DNA from: Gammaproteobacteria bacterium | GTDB lineage: Bacteria > Pseudomonadota > Gammaproteobacteria > Enterobacterales > Alteromonadaceae | DNA length: 64,000 nucleotides | Assembly (NCBI GenBank): GCA_018825965.1 | Contig: JAHKAA010000034.1 | Span: 62,001 to 126,000 of the forward strand | Reading direction: 5' to 3' | Shown here: positions 51,629 through 60,985 of the stretch, in pieces | Layout: every line of letters starts with the position of its first letter | Position numbering within the stretch: position 1 is the first letter of the stretch | The notes under the pieces: generated by a model | Told to the model about the DNA's origin: nothing | The model's input: the letters and a program-made list of their open reading frames with translations, nothing else | Databases searched by the model: none | Translations under genes and position numbers: made by a program

Positions 51629-52339
51629 ATGCAAAAATACCGCAGAAAAGTCGCCATGCACCAAAGTCAGTATTTGCCATGGCCGCCTTATTTCAGAAAG
51701 ATGGCTCAGGCTGATGTGTTTATTTTGATGGACTCTGTGCAGTATCAGAAAAATGGTGTGCAAAACAGAAATAAGATCCATTCTGCCAATGGCCCGCTTT
51801 GGCTGACCATCCCTATTGGTGGCTCACTTGAGCAGGACATTTGCACTAAGCTGCCTGTCAATGAGCAATGGCGAAAGAAACATATTCAAAGTATTCGCAG
51901 TAGTTATTCTAAAACCCGTTTTTTTTCCGTTCATTTTGATGCAATAGCTGAAATGATCCAAAGCTCAGGTCCTGATTTGCACAGCATTAATATGGCCTTG
52001 ATTTTGTATTTCCGAGCCGTGCTTGGCATTAGCAATGAACTGCGATTATTGTCTGAACTGGCTGTATCCAGTAGAAAAAATCAGATGGTGCTGGACAGTT
52101 GCAATGTTGTTGGTGCCGATCTGTACATATCAGGCAGCGGTGCCCTTGATTATATGGACAGACGCAGCTTTCAAAATGCTGGGGTCAGTCTTGCTGTATT
52201 ACAGAACGACATACCGCACTACACTCAGCATCACCAGCCTGCCGTTGCTGGATTGTCAATGCTTGACTGGTTGATGCAAGACGAAATAGACACCATCAGG
52301 CAGTATCTGAATAAACCAATGGAGCTTTCATATGACTGA
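51629..52339 (+). CDS. WbqC-like family protein (second copy in window)
   Basis: A 236-residue protein with family start KVAMHQSQYLPWPPYFRKM, then FILMDSVQYQKNGVQNRNKI, LTIPIGGSLEQDI and SFQNAGVSLAVLQ, aligning with the copy at 18941-19666 along its length. Placed directly after LegC, it may act on the new 4-amino group, where N-acylation normally happens. Its chemistry is unproven. It overlaps the methyltransferase by 8 bases. Its presence next to an aminotransferase in both glycan operons argues for a shared step. Confidence 0.82.
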   Translation: MQKYRRKVAMHQSQYLPWPPYFRKMAQADVFILMDSVQYQKNGVQNRNKIHSANGPLWLTIPIGGSLEQDICTKLPVNEQWRKKHIQSIRSSYSKTRFFSVHFDAIAEMIQSSGPDLHSINMALILYFRAVLGISNELRLLSELAVSSRKNQMVLDSCNVVGADLYISGSGALDYMDRRSFQNAGVSLAVLQNDIPHYTQHHQPAVAGLSMLDWLMQDEIDTIRQYLNKPMELSYD

Positions 52340-52985
52340 ACAAGTGAACACCTTGTTATGGGATGATTTATATAAGCAGCGTCAGTCATTACTAAAATAT
52401 CCTGATAGTACTTTTGTGACCTTGCTGCACAGAAAATTACAGGTGGAGAAGCATAAAAGAGTCCTTGATTATGGCTTTGGTGGCGGTGCCAATATGAGAG
52501 TGTTGCTAAAGCGTGGTCACCAGGTTAGTGGAGTAGAGATCTCCGACGCAGTGATTCAGATCAATCTACAGATATTGGAGGAAGAGGGGTTAACCGCTCA
52601 GTTGCATAAGTCTGACGGGCATCGCTTACCTTTTGCTGATCAGAGTTTTGATGCCATTGTGCCATGGCATGTACTTGGATATAACAGTAGGGACTCATTG
52701 GCTGAGGTGCTTGAAGAATTTAAGCGGGTACTGCAGCCGGGTGGTGTAGTGCTTGGTACTATTCCCGCTTACGGGGATGTTTCTCACCAACATTCAGAGC
52801 AACTCAGCGATATAGAGTTTATTTCGAAAGTGCCAGAGCAAAACGGGGCACGCATCTTATGTCTGCCTGATGAACAAAGTGTTCGTAGGCTGTTGCAACA
52901 AGAACATGCAGAAGTGGGTTTGTTGCAGTGCCCGATGCTCGGAACTGGCTTCTCAAGGCATTGGGTTTATTTTTATGAAAATTAA
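52332..52985 (+). CDS. Class I SAM-dependent methyltransferase
   Basis: A 217-residue methyltransferase. SAM-binding motif RVLDYGFGGGANMRVLLKRG (about 37-56), acidic VSGVEISDAVI, and the Methyltransf_11-like segment LPFADQSFDAIVPWHVLGY then EEFKRVLQPGGVVLGTIP. It could methylate the nonulosonate or its N-acyl substituent. It overlaps both neighbours, showing tight translational coupling. Not closely similar to the two methyltransferases of the minus-strand operon. Confidence 0.83.
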   Translation: MTEQVNTLLWDDLYKQRQSLLKYPDSTFVTLLHRKLQVEKHKRVLDYGFGGGANMRVLLKRGHQVSGVEISDAVIQINLQILEEEGLTAQLHKSDGHRLPFADQSFDAIVPWHVLGYNSRDSLAEVLEEFKRVLQPGGVVLGTIPAYGDVSHQHSEQLSDIEFISKVPEQNGARILCLPDEQSVRRLLQQEHAEVGLLQCPMLGTGFSRHWVYFYEN

Positions 52986-54165
52986 CAGCGATTTATTAAT
53001 CAATCAGTGTAATGGTCGCATTAAAGTAATGGCAGTGACCGGCATTCGCTCTGAGTATGACTTAATGTTCCCGCTTTTAGACGAACTGGAGCGTAGTGAC
53101 AGTTTTGAGTTGTCAGTGGTCGTCACTGGCAGCCATCTAACGCCCTTGCACAATTATTCTGTGTCAGAGATCGAAAAAGACGGATTTTCTATTGTAGCTC
53201 GGATCCAAACCGATATAGCTCGCGATGACACAGGACACAGGGTGAAAGCTTGTGCACAACTGATGATGTCGCTTGCTGATATTATCGCGGCAAAACAACC
53301 TGATTTGTTATTGGTATTAGGTGACAGAGAAGAGCCATTGGTCACTGCGATGGTGGGAAACTATATGGCTGTGCCTGTGGTGCATCTGGCTGGAGGAGAC
53401 AGTACCAATCCTGAAGGCGGCAATGTGGATGAGCAGGCCAGACATGCTACTACCAAGCTCAGTCATCTTCATCTGGCAATGACGCCAATACACAAAAGCC
53501 GGATTCTGCAGCTGGGCGAAGAAGAATGGCGGGTGCATAGTGTTGGCAGTGGTGGGGTCGACCGTTTGCGCTTGACCCCAGTGTTGAGCATAAGCGAGCT
53601 AGCTGCACAAACAGGTCTGAAGGTTCAGGCCCCTTATGCTGTATTGATCCATCACCCGTTAAATGGTCAAAATCTGTTGGCTATTGAAGAAATCAATTCT
53701 GCTGTAATAGCCGCAAAAGAGTTAGGGTTGCATTTGATTATCGGTGCACCAAATTCGGATCCTGGTTCAACTGCTATCTTTCAGCATATTCAAAATCTGA
53801 ATGACTGTGAGCTCTATTACAATTTGCCAAGGGATGAGTTCATTAATTTACTCCGGTATGCAGAGGTGTTGTTAGGCAATTCCTCATTGGCTTTCCATGA
53901 AGCAGATTATCTGGGGTTGCCGGCTTTAAACATTGGCGCGAGGCAAACTGGGCGTTTGCATTCAGGCCATGTCGTCTTTACTGAAAGTACCGCTGAATCT
54001 GTTAAAGACGCCTTGTACTATGTGTTGCATGATCGGAGTTTTCGCTGCCAATTGAAAAAGGGTATCAGTTTTTATGGCGATGGCTATATGGCCGAAAAGG
54101 CTTTACAGATCCTGTTGCAACTGCCGATAAAAAGTAAACTGATCGCAAAGCATCTGACCTATTGA
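52975..54165 (+). CDS. legG: Hydrolysing nucleotide-sugar 2-epimerase, NeuC/LegG-like
   Basis: A 396-residue enzyme. ATG 52975 overlaps the methyltransferase end; no strong ribosome site is seen, and a start nearer 53029 is possible. Family motifs: VTGIRSEYDLMFPLL, VTGSHLTP, VLGDREEPLVTAMVGNYMAVPVVHLAGGD, SVGSGGVDRL and YAEVLLGNSSLAFHEADYLGLPALNIGARQTGR. It removes the nucleotide and inverts C2 to give a ManNAc-type precursor (here probably 2,4-diacetamido-2,4,6-trideoxymannose) for the sialate-synthase-like enzyme. It belongs to the legionaminic-type pathway by context. Confidence 0.84.
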   Translation: MKINSDLLINQCNGRIKVMAVTGIRSEYDLMFPLLDELERSDSFELSVVVTGSHLTPLHNYSVSEIEKDGFSIVARIQTDIARDDTGHRVKACAQLMMSLADIIAAKQPDLLLVLGDREEPLVTAMVGNYMAVPVVHLAGGDSTNPEGGNVDEQARHATTKLSHLHLAMTPIHKSRILQLGEEEWRVHSVGSGGVDRLRLTPVLSISELAAQTGLKVQAPYAVLIHHPLNGQNLLAIEEINSAVIAAKELGLHLIIGAPNSDPGSTAIFQHIQNLNDCELYYNLPRDEFINLLRYAEVLLGNSSLAFHEADYLGLPALNIGARQTGRLHSGHVVFTESTAESVKDALYYVLHDRSFRCQLKKGISFYGDGYMAEKALQILLQLPIKSKLIAKHLTY

Positions 54166-54175
54166 AGGGAAAGCC

Positions 54176-55510
54176 ATGGCTGTAATTGCAATAGTGGGAG
54201 GAGGGATTGGCGGCCTGGTTGCTGCCTTCACCTTGAAGCAAAGCAAACCAGAGCACGAGGTGGTTCTGGTTGAGAGCAGTCAATCCTTGGGGGGACTGTT
54301 GGGGCTATCTCACCAAAGCCATGGTTATCACTTTGATATTGGTACTCATATACCAGCTGAAACCCAGATCCCGCAGCTGGATCAATGGCTGTATGGTGCA
54401 ATTTATCAGGATAACAGTTGGTCAAAAATTCCCCGGATTAGGGGGGCGCATTACTTTCGTGGCAAGCTCGACGAAAGTCATCATAATATTGCTTCCGAAG
54501 AGCAGTATGATCTGCTGACAGATGGTGTTCCAAACAAGGTATTGACTAACTTGTGGGATGACTATCTGTTCAGATTTGGTCAGAGCTTGACAAAAAATCT
54601 GTTCGCTCCCTGCATCAGTAAGTTTGTCCCTTTTGCTCTCAACGAGATTGAGCCAGAGGTAAAACGATATTTTGCCCTGGACAGGTTATCCGGCCACGCT
54701 GGTCGCAATCCACAACAACATGGTGCCTCAACACCTTTGGCCGAAAGCCGTATTGATTTAACAGGTAAAACTATACCTTTAGCATTCTATCCCGCTAATG
54801 GTGAAGGTGTTTTTCGTTGGATCAAACTATTGGCGGAACAGCTCAACGCTATGGGCGTTCAGTTCCTAACCGGCAAAAAGTTGGTTGAATTCTCTAAGGT
54901 GCAATCGACTATCAAAGAATTGCATTTTGCAGATCAAAGCACGCTCGCCTGCGATTATCTGGTCTGGACTGCGCCTATTGAAACTCTTGGCCAGATTGCT
55001 GCAAGCACTGTGTATCAAAACTGGGCAGGGCTTTATCAACGCACCACCATCAAAATTTTTCACTTTATAGTTGACCAGGCATTTCTTAGCAGCAGTCACT
55101 ATATTAATTGTTTTGAACCTGTATTGGACCCATACCGGATCACCTTATATGACAACTTTGCCGGCCATAAGGGCGACGGACATAGGTGCACAGTTGAAGT
55201 TATAGGAACGCGTGCAGCGGACGAAGGTTGCACTGCGGCATATTTGATGTCTCAATTAAAGGAAATGAAAATAATTCAGCCAGCAGCGAACTTGCTGTAT
55301 CAGCACGAAACTACCATTCATAATGGCTTTCCGGTCCGTAAAGTGGGTGCTACTGCTGCTGCTGAGCTGATGTGCGAACAGCTATTATCAAGCTACAGTA
55401 ACCTCAGCTTGTCGGGTTCTGCCAAGCCTGGTGTGTTCTTTTCTAATGACGTGATGATCAAAACCTATACTGAACTGAAAGCCGCTGCTGAGGCTGGCAC
55501 CTTTTTATGA
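54176..55510 (+). CDS. FAD/NAD(P)-binding oxidoreductase-like protein
   Basis: A 444-residue protein with an N-terminal dinucleotide-binding motif AIVGGGIGGLVAAFTLKQ and acidic end VVLVESSQSLGGLLG, followed by YHFDIGTHIPAE. This is the architecture of protoporphyrinogen-oxidase-like or UDP-galactopyranose-mutase-like flavoproteins. A conserved C-terminal GFPV/SGSAKPGVFFSNDVMIKTY region may complete the FAD site. Homologues are found in polysaccharide loci. It could be a sugar-ring mutase or an oxidase; I cannot choose. It overlaps the next gene by 4 bases. Confidence 0.72.
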   Translation: MAVIAIVGGGIGGLVAAFTLKQSKPEHEVVLVESSQSLGGLLGLSHQSHGYHFDIGTHIPAETQIPQLDQWLYGAIYQDNSWSKIPRIRGAHYFRGKLDESHHNIASEEQYDLLTDGVPNKVLTNLWDDYLFRFGQSLTKNLFAPCISKFVPFALNEIEPEVKRYFALDRLSGHAGRNPQQHGASTPLAESRIDLTGKTIPLAFYPANGEGVFRWIKLLAEQLNAMGVQFLTGKKLVEFSKVQSTIKELHFADQSTLACDYLVWTAPIETLGQIAASTVYQNWAGLYQRTTIKIFHFIVDQAFLSSSHYINCFEPVLDPYRITLYDNFAGHKGDGHRCTVEVIGTRAADEGCTAAYLMSQLKEMKIIQPAANLLYQHETTIHNGFPVRKVGATAAAELMCEQLLSSYSNLSLSGSAKPGVFFSNDVMIKTYTELKAAAEAGTFL

Positions 55511-56547
55511 TCCCACATAACAGACTGCAGTTTAGTGAAAAGGATAAACAGGCTTTACTGGCCGTTGTTGACTCAGGTTTTTATACAATGGGAGCTGTGA
55601 CTGCTGCATTTGAGCAGTATTGCCAAAGTTACTATGGTTATTCTTATGCTGTGGCTGTCAGCTCAGGCTCTATGGCATTGCGATTGGCTCTCATTGCCGC
55701 TGGAGTTCAGACTGGCGACTCTGTAATAGTACCAGCTTACAGTTGCAGTGCTCTGAGCAATGTGGTGATGTCTCTAGGTGCTGTTGTTGTGCCTGTGGAC
55801 ATTCAGAGCAAGACTCCAAACATAGACGCAATAGCAGCCATCCGATTGGCAAAACAACATGGCGTTAAAGTGGTGATCGCAGTCAATACCTTTGGCCAGC
55901 CAGCTGATATCAAATCTATGCAGGACGCTGGATTAGTGGTGATTGAAGATTGTTCCCATGGTTTTCATGCTGATGCAGAGTTTAATCCTGTTATCTGTGG
56001 CGATTTGATGATTCAATCGTTTTATGCCACTAAATTATTTGGTGCTGCAGAATTGGGGTTAGTGCTGACGAATGATCCAGAACAGCATGTATTGTTGCTC
56101 AACTGTCGTTCAGGTTACTCAGAGCGACCCTTGGCCACTTGTTTGAATGTGAAACCTGATGAATTTAATACTGCTTTGGCCCTAAGCAAACTAAAGCAAG
56201 CACCTGAGCAACTAAGGATCAGGCAGAAAAAAGCGCAATTGTATTTACAGTCAGAGTGGTTAAAGCAGCGACATTATGGCGATAATCACCACAACGTCTG
56301 GTACAGATTTGTGATCCGCTGTGTCCGCGCCGAGCAGCTCATCACGCTGCTGCAGCTGCAGTTTGGTCTGGTAAAACCTGTAAGTCCATGGCTGGATGAT
56401 TTGTCTTTGTATCCTTGTGCTGAACTGGCTTATAAAGAGCATGTATCTATACCGCTTTATCCTGATTTGCTGCCGCATGAGCAGCAAACTATTGTTCGGT
56501 TGCTGACTGAGACCCCTAAAGAGTTATGGAGTGGTGACAATGGCTAA
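55507..56547 (+). CDS. DegT/DnrJ/EryC1-type aminotransferase
   Basis: A 346-residue PLP-dependent enzyme of the sugar-aminotransferase family, shorter than LegC. It has FYTMGAVTAAFEQYC, SSGSMALRLALIAAG, VVIEDCSHGFHAD (PLP Asp) and IQSFYATKLFGAAELG with the Schiff-base Lys. A Gly-rich loop after the Lys is partly changed (AAELG), which might alter specificity. It is the third member of the family in the window. Linked translationally to the flavoprotein before it and the deacetylase after it. Confidence 0.8.
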   Translation: MIPHNRLQFSEKDKQALLAVVDSGFYTMGAVTAAFEQYCQSYYGYSYAVAVSSGSMALRLALIAAGVQTGDSVIVPAYSCSALSNVVMSLGAVVVPVDIQSKTPNIDAIAAIRLAKQHGVKVVIAVNTFGQPADIKSMQDAGLVVIEDCSHGFHADAEFNPVICGDLMIQSFYATKLFGAAELGLVLTNDPEQHVLLLNCRSGYSERPLATCLNVKPDEFNTALALSKLKQAPEQLRIRQKKAQLYLQSEWLKQRHYGDNHHNVWYRFVIRCVRAEQLITLLQLQFGLVKPVSPWLDDLSLYPCAELAYKEHVSIPLYPDLLPHEQQTIVRLLTETPKELWSGDNG

Positions 56548-57211
56548 AAAAATAGTGGTGCTGGCGCCGCATCCTGATGATGAGACTTTGGGGTGCGGTG
56601 GTACTTTGTTAAAACACCGGGCCATGGGTGATGAAATTCATTGGTGTATTGCCACCAGCATGAATCATTCTGCAGATTACAGCGAGCAGCAAAAACAGCA
56701 GCGTAGCCAGGTCATCGACGATGTGAGTCGTCTTTATCCTTTTGATTCCGTTATTACTTTGGATTTTAAACCAGCAGAGCTGGATACCGTGCCTAAGAAA
56801 GAATTACTTCAGGCACTAAAAGCTATGCTCGAACAGCTCAGACCTCATATTATTTATCTGCCTTATGCGTTTGATGTGCATTCAGACCATCAGATGTTGT
56901 TTCAGGCAATGATTTCAGCGACTAAGTCTTTTCGTGCTCCTTATGTGGAAAAAATACTTTGTTACGAAACCTTGTCTGAAACTGATTTTGCTCTGAGTCC
57001 CTTAAATATCCAGTTCCAGCCTAACATGTTTGTTGATATTTCAATGTTTGCTGAAAAAAAATATCGGATCCTCGATTTGTATTCAGATGAATTTAAAGCT
57101 CATCCTTTTCCACGCAGTATAGAGGCCGTTAAAGCTCTAGGCACTCTGCGTGGAGCTCAGGCTCGTTGTATTGTCGCCGAAGCTTTTATTTTGCTTAAGG
57201 AAATTTGGTAG
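56540..57211 (+). CDS. PIG-L/LmbE-family deacetylase
   Basis: A 223-residue zinc deacetylase. ATG 56540 begins MAKKIVVLAPHPDDETLGCG, the family's start motif with P-H-P-D-D-E metal and catalytic residues; FDVHSDHQM (about 118) supplies the second H-x2-DH metal motif. PIG-L enzymes remove N-acetyl groups from GlcNAc-like sugars. In this operon it may expose an amine for other acylation. Overlaps the aminotransferase by 8 bases. Confidence 0.88.
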   Translation: MAKKIVVLAPHPDDETLGCGGTLLKHRAMGDEIHWCIATSMNHSADYSEQQKQQRSQVIDDVSRLYPFDSVITLDFKPAELDTVPKKELLQALKAMLEQLRPHIIYLPYAFDVHSDHQMLFQAMISATKSFRAPYVEKILCYETLSETDFALSPLNIQFQPNMFVDISMFAEKKYRILDLYSDEFKAHPFPRSIEAVKALGTLRGAQARCIVAEAFILLKEIW

Positions 57212-57221
57212 GAGCACATGG

Positions 57222-58172
57222 ATGACGACCTCAATAGATTGCACTCAAATTTATCTTCATGTTGGGTATCCGAAAACTGCCACGACTTGGCTTCAAAACG
57301 ATATTTTTCCTTACCATGATGGTTTTTTTCTAATTTCCAACCGATATAAGCTGACAGATTGGGGAACTCATTTAGTCTCTGCTCACAGCTTAGAGTTTGA
57401 TGCGGATTACGTGCGCGATACTGTATTGCAAACGGCAAAAGCCGTTGGGAAAACCAAAATACTTATCTCTTGGGACCATTTGCTGGGTGACTCATCTTAC
57501 CATGCAGATCACCTCACTGAATTAGCTCAAAGATTGTATCAATGTTTCCCAAACGCTTGTGTTACTTTGTATTTGCGTGAGCAGATTGGACTTTTGAAAT
57601 CTCTGTATGCACAGTATATTCAGGAAGGTGGTACCTGGCTTTTAGCAGATTTCATTCGATTAAAATATCCGTACCGGGCTGGCTTTAACCCAGTTTACCT
57701 GCACTATGATAAGGTTATTGAGTGTTACAGCCAGTTGTTTTCCAGAGAAAAGATTTATGTCGGGTTTTATGAGCGACTCAAAGCACAACCGGCTACAGAA
57801 TTGGCTGAGTTGTTTGCATGGATGGGGTTAGCTGAAGATCAGCAACTGGTGCACAGAGTGCCAAAAACGTACAATGTGAGTTTATCCCGACAATCACTGG
57901 CTTTACTAAGGTTAATGAATCATCTGGTGCCAAGCCGTTTCAACTCCTTCGGACCGGCATTATTCCGGCGCCAACCCCGTTCCAGATTTTACTTACGCAA
58001 AGTAATGCAGGAGTACATTGACCCGTATCTGATACGCAAAATATTCAGTCAGTGCGACATCACTATGCCAGCAGAGCTTGAATCACACCTTTATATTTAT
58101 TATCAACAGGTTAACGAAAAGCTAAGCGAACATCTTTCCGTTGATCTGGCTGCATATGGCTATATCATTTAA
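57222..58172 (+). CDS. Sulfotransferase-like protein
   Basis: A 316-residue protein. ATG 57222 has TAGGAG at 57209-57214; the longer frame from 57150 runs into the deacetylase gene. Residues around 12-20 (LHVGYPKTATTWLQNDIF) match the 5'-phosphosulfate loop of PAPS-dependent sulfotransferases, and CVTLYLREQIGLLKSLYAQYI resembles the 3'-phosphate-binding helix (R and S). It would sulfate a glycan or lipid. Sulfated flagellar or surface glycans would be unusual. The family is broad, so the acceptor is open. Confidence 0.76.
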   Translation: MTTSIDCTQIYLHVGYPKTATTWLQNDIFPYHDGFFLISNRYKLTDWGTHLVSAHSLEFDADYVRDTVLQTAKAVGKTKILISWDHLLGDSSYHADHLTELAQRLYQCFPNACVTLYLREQIGLLKSLYAQYIQEGGTWLLADFIRLKYPYRAGFNPVYLHYDKVIECYSQLFSREKIYVGFYERLKAQPATELAELFAWMGLAEDQQLVHRVPKTYNVSLSRQSLALLRLMNHLVPSRFNSFGPALFRRQPRSRFYLRKVMQEYIDPYLIRKIFSQCDITMPAELESHLYIYYQQVNEKLSEHLSVDLAAYGYII

Positions 58173-58193
58173 TTAATTTCAGGAACCTTGACG

Positions 58194-59282
58194 ATGCATC
58201 ATAGTACTTTTGTAATAGCTGAGGCCGGAGTCAACCATAACGGTGATATAAAACTGGCAAAGCAGTTGATTGATGTGGCGGTTGAAGCTGGGGCCGATGC
58301 TGTTAAGTTTCAAACCTTTAAAGCCGATTTGCTGGTGACTAAAGATACGCCTAAAGCAGGCTATCAGGCCCTGAATACAGGTGTGGATGATGGCCAATAC
58401 GCGATGCTCAAAGCACTGGAATTGTCTGAGCAGGATCATCTGGTGCTGTATCAGCATTGTCAGGACAAGGGCATAGCCTTTATGTCCACTCCGTTTGATG
58501 TGGACAGTCTTGATTTTTTACGCCAGTTCCGGATGCCTTATTTAAAAGTTCCTTCAGGTGAAATCACTAATGCATTACTGCTATGGCATGCTGGCCGCAG
58601 TGGTATACCCATCATACTGTCAACAGGTATGGCGACGCTCTCCGATATCGACTTTGCTCTGGCTGTTATTTTGTTTGGACGTACGACTGAACGAATGCCT
58701 GCTTCTACTCAGGATATCCTGCGCCACAGGAGCGAAGCTTATAGCAACGGAGTAGTGTTAGAGCAAGTGACACTGCTGCATTGTACTACTGAATACCCCA
58801 CACCTTTATCGCAAGTTAATTTACGTGCTATGCAGCATTTACATCACAGCTTTGCTCTGCCAGTGGGATACAGCGATCATTCGCAGTCCGTATTGGTTCC
58901 AGCTGCTGCCGTAGCTGCAGGGGCTGTATGTATTGAAAAACATTTCACCCTGAGCCGTGCAATGCCAGGTCCGGATCACGCAGCTTCGATGGAACCGGAA
59001 CAGTTAAAACAGATGATTCTGATGATCCGTGAAACTGAGCTGGCGCTGGGACGTGCGGTGAAATATCCGCAGCCAGCTGAATTTGACACACAACAAATCG
59101 CCCGTCAGCGCTTGGTTGCTAAAATCGCTGTTAAGGCAGGTGAGATCTTTACGTTGAAGAATTTAACCACTGCACGATGTCCAAAGGGTATCAGCGCCAA
59201 CGAAATCTGGACGTTGTTAGGCCAGGTTGCATTAAAAGACTATGAACTGATGGAGCCGGTATGTCAGAGCCTAAACCTCTGA
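58194..59282 (+). CDS. legI: Legionaminate/sialate synthase (NeuB/LegI family)
   Basis: A 362-residue synthase. ATG 58194 follows AGGA. It begins TFVIAEAGVNHNGDIKLAKQLID, then AGADAVKFQTFKAD, FMSTPFDVDSLDFL, KVPSGEITN, STGMATL, LLHCTTEYP, GYSDHS and the IEKHFTL metal/PEP-binding region. A C-terminal SAF (antifreeze-like) domain spans about 300-360. It condenses a ManNAc-type sugar with phosphoenolpyruvate to make the nine-carbon acid. Legionaminate rather than Neu5Ac is inferred from LegB and LegC nearby. Confidence 0.9.
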   Translation: MHHSTFVIAEAGVNHNGDIKLAKQLIDVAVEAGADAVKFQTFKADLLVTKDTPKAGYQALNTGVDDGQYAMLKALELSEQDHLVLYQHCQDKGIAFMSTPFDVDSLDFLRQFRMPYLKVPSGEITNALLLWHAGRSGIPIILSTGMATLSDIDFALAVILFGRTTERMPASTQDILRHRSEAYSNGVVLEQVTLLHCTTEYPTPLSQVNLRAMQHLHHSFALPVGYSDHSQSVLVPAAAVAAGAVCIEKHFTLSRAMPGPDHAASMEPEQLKQMILMIRETELALGRAVKYPQPAEFDTQQIARQRLVAKIAVKAGEIFTLKNLTTARCPKGISANEIWTLLGQVALKDYELMEPVCQSLNL

Positions 59283-59908
59283 TCCTGGTGGGTGCCGGTG
59301 GTCATGCTAAAGTGGTGTTAGATCTTATCCGGATATTGGATTTGGAGTGCCTTGCCGTATCTTGTCCTGAGGCAAGTCACCTGACGCAGTGGCGCGGCTT
59401 AGCAGTGATCAGTGATCAACAGCTATCAGAACTGTATTCACCTGCTCAGGTTGATCTGGTGCTGGGTATAGGCTTTATGCCCGGAAGCAGTTTAAGGCAA
59501 AGGTTATTTGAGCAGTTTAGCCAACTTGGATACCAGTTCAGAACTTTATGTCACCCCACTGCCTGGGTTTCTGCTTCGGCGCGTTTAGGTCAGGGGTGTC
59601 AGGTGATGGCTGGAGCGATTATTCAAGCGGATGCTGAATGTGCCGATAACGTTATTATTAATACCAGTGCCAGTATTGATCACGATACGGTAATTGGTGC
59701 CCATAGTCAGATTGCTCCCGGTGCAGTGTTATGTGGCGCTGTTATGGTTGATGACTGTGTATTTGTTGGCGCTGCCGCCACAGTGATCCAATCCAGGCGT
59801 ATCGGCAAAGGGGCTGTGGTAGCTGCTGGTGCTGTAGTCACTTCGGATGTGATGCGAGGATCCGTTGTCAAAGGTTGTCCGGCAGTAAGCTCAAAACCAA
59901 CGAGTTAA
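59261..59908 (+). CDS. NeuD-like left-handed beta-helix acyltransferase
   Basis: A 215-residue protein with an N-terminal Rossmann-like domain (LILVGAGGHAKVVLDLIRIL) and C-terminal hexapeptide repeats (about 105-205: AIIQADAECADNVIINTSASIDHDTVIGAHSQIAPGAV). This is the PglD/NeuD architecture. It could be the N-acetyltransferase (LegH role) that acts on the LegC product, or an O-acetyltransferase for the finished acid. Overlaps legI by 22 bases. Confidence 0.86.
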   Translation: MSEPKPLILVGAGGHAKVVLDLIRILDLECLAVSCPEASHLTQWRGLAVISDQQLSELYSPAQVDLVLGIGFMPGSSLRQRLFEQFSQLGYQFRTLCHPTAWVSASARLGQGCQVMAGAIIQADAECADNVIINTSASIDHDTVIGAHSQIAPGAVLCGAVMVDDCVFVGAAATVIQSRRIGKGAVVAAGAVVTSDVMRGSVVKGCPAVSSKPTS

Positions 59909-59917
59909 GGTGAGAAG

Positions 59918-60985
59918 ATGAATACAAAATTTGATTGGCGCACTTTGTTGATTTCACCTGATGTGTCACTGGTTGATGCAGTAGAGCAGTTAGACCGCGG
60001 AGCTAAACGAATTCTTATTGTGGTTGATGAAACAGACTCTTTGTTGGGAACTCTGACTGATGGTGACGTTCGCAGAGCTTTGATCCGTCGTATTGATCTG
60101 AAAACGCCAGTTTCAATGGTGATGAATACCTCACCACGTTGTGCCACTGTGAAATGGAGCAGGACTCGTCTTCTTTCTTTTATGGAGCAAACAGATTTAT
60201 TACAGTTGCCCATCCTCGATGAGCAAAACAAAGTTATTAATATTTGCTTTTTATATGATTTGTTGAAAAGGCCAAGAGTGGATAATCCTGTATGCATCAT
60301 GGCAGGAGGTTTTGGTACCCGATTAAAGCCACTGACAGATTCGTGCCCTAAGCCCATGCTCAAAGTGGGTGATAAACCTATACTGGAAATTATTCTCGAC
60401 AGATTTATCGCCGCAGGTTTCTGGAATTTTTATATCTCTACGCACTACATGGCTGACATGATTAAAGATTATTTCGGTGATGGTAAAGAAAGAGATATAC
60501 AAATACGCTACTTAAATGAGTCTGATCCTTTGGGGACTGCCGGTGCTTTGTCTTTGTTGCCTGCAGCTGAGATCCAATCGCCACTGATCCTGATGAATGG
60601 GGATTTGTTAACCAATCTGGATTTTTTATCTTTGCTGTCGGAGCATGAAAGTATGACTGCCGACCTTACCATTTGTTTACGTCAGTATGAACAGCAAATT
60701 CCTTTTGGTGTGGTAAATACAGAAGCCGGATGGGTACGTTCTATCGTCGAAAAGCCCATACACAAATACCATGTTAACGCGGGTATTTATGTCATAGAAC
60801 CACAAGTGTTAAGCAGAATTGCCACGGGCCAACGTATTGATATGCCAACCTTAGTGTCAGAGTTACTGGAAGACAACAAGCCAGTCGGTTATTTTGAAGT
60901 CAATGAAGACTGGCTGGATATAGGCCGTCTGGATGACTTTCAGCGAGCGCAAAAATTGATGATGGAAAGTTTCAGTGATCTCTGA
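59918..60985 (+). CDS. ptmE: PtmE-like sugar-1-phosphate nucleotidyltransferase with CBS pair
   Basis: A 355-residue protein. Residues 1-115 carry two CBS motifs (LLGTLTDGDVRRALI near 48); residues 120-350 form a nucleotidyltransferase with CIMAGGFGTRLKPLTDSCPKPMLKVGDKPILE and LMNGDLLTNLDF. This fusion is that of Campylobacter PtmE, glucosamine-1-phosphate guanylyltransferase, which supplies the GDP-sugar for legionaminate synthesis. It supports a GDP-linked route here. Overlaps legF by 11 bases. Confidence 0.87.
   Translation: MNTKFDWRTLLISPDVSLVDAVEQLDRGAKRILIVVDETDSLLGTLTDGDVRRALIRRIDLKTPVSMVMNTSPRCATVKWSRTRLLSFMEQTDLLQLPILDEQNKVINICFLYDLLKRPRVDNPVCIMAGGFGTRLKPLTDSCPKPMLKVGDKPILEIILDRFIAAGFWNFYISTHYMADMIKDYFGDGKERDIQIRYLNESDPLGTAGALSLLPAAEIQSPLILMNGDLLTNLDFLSLLSEHESMTADLTICLRQYEQQIPFGVVNTEAGWVRSIVEKPIHKYHVNAGIYVIEPQVLSRIATGQRIDMPTLVSELLEDNKPVGYFEVNEDWLDIGRLDDFQRAQKLMMESFSDL

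Noticed and set aside
57150..57221. N-terminal extension of the sulfotransferase-like gene
   Set aside because: It overlaps the deacetylase C-terminus in another frame; ATG 57222 has TAGGAG and places the PAPS loop at the usual position.
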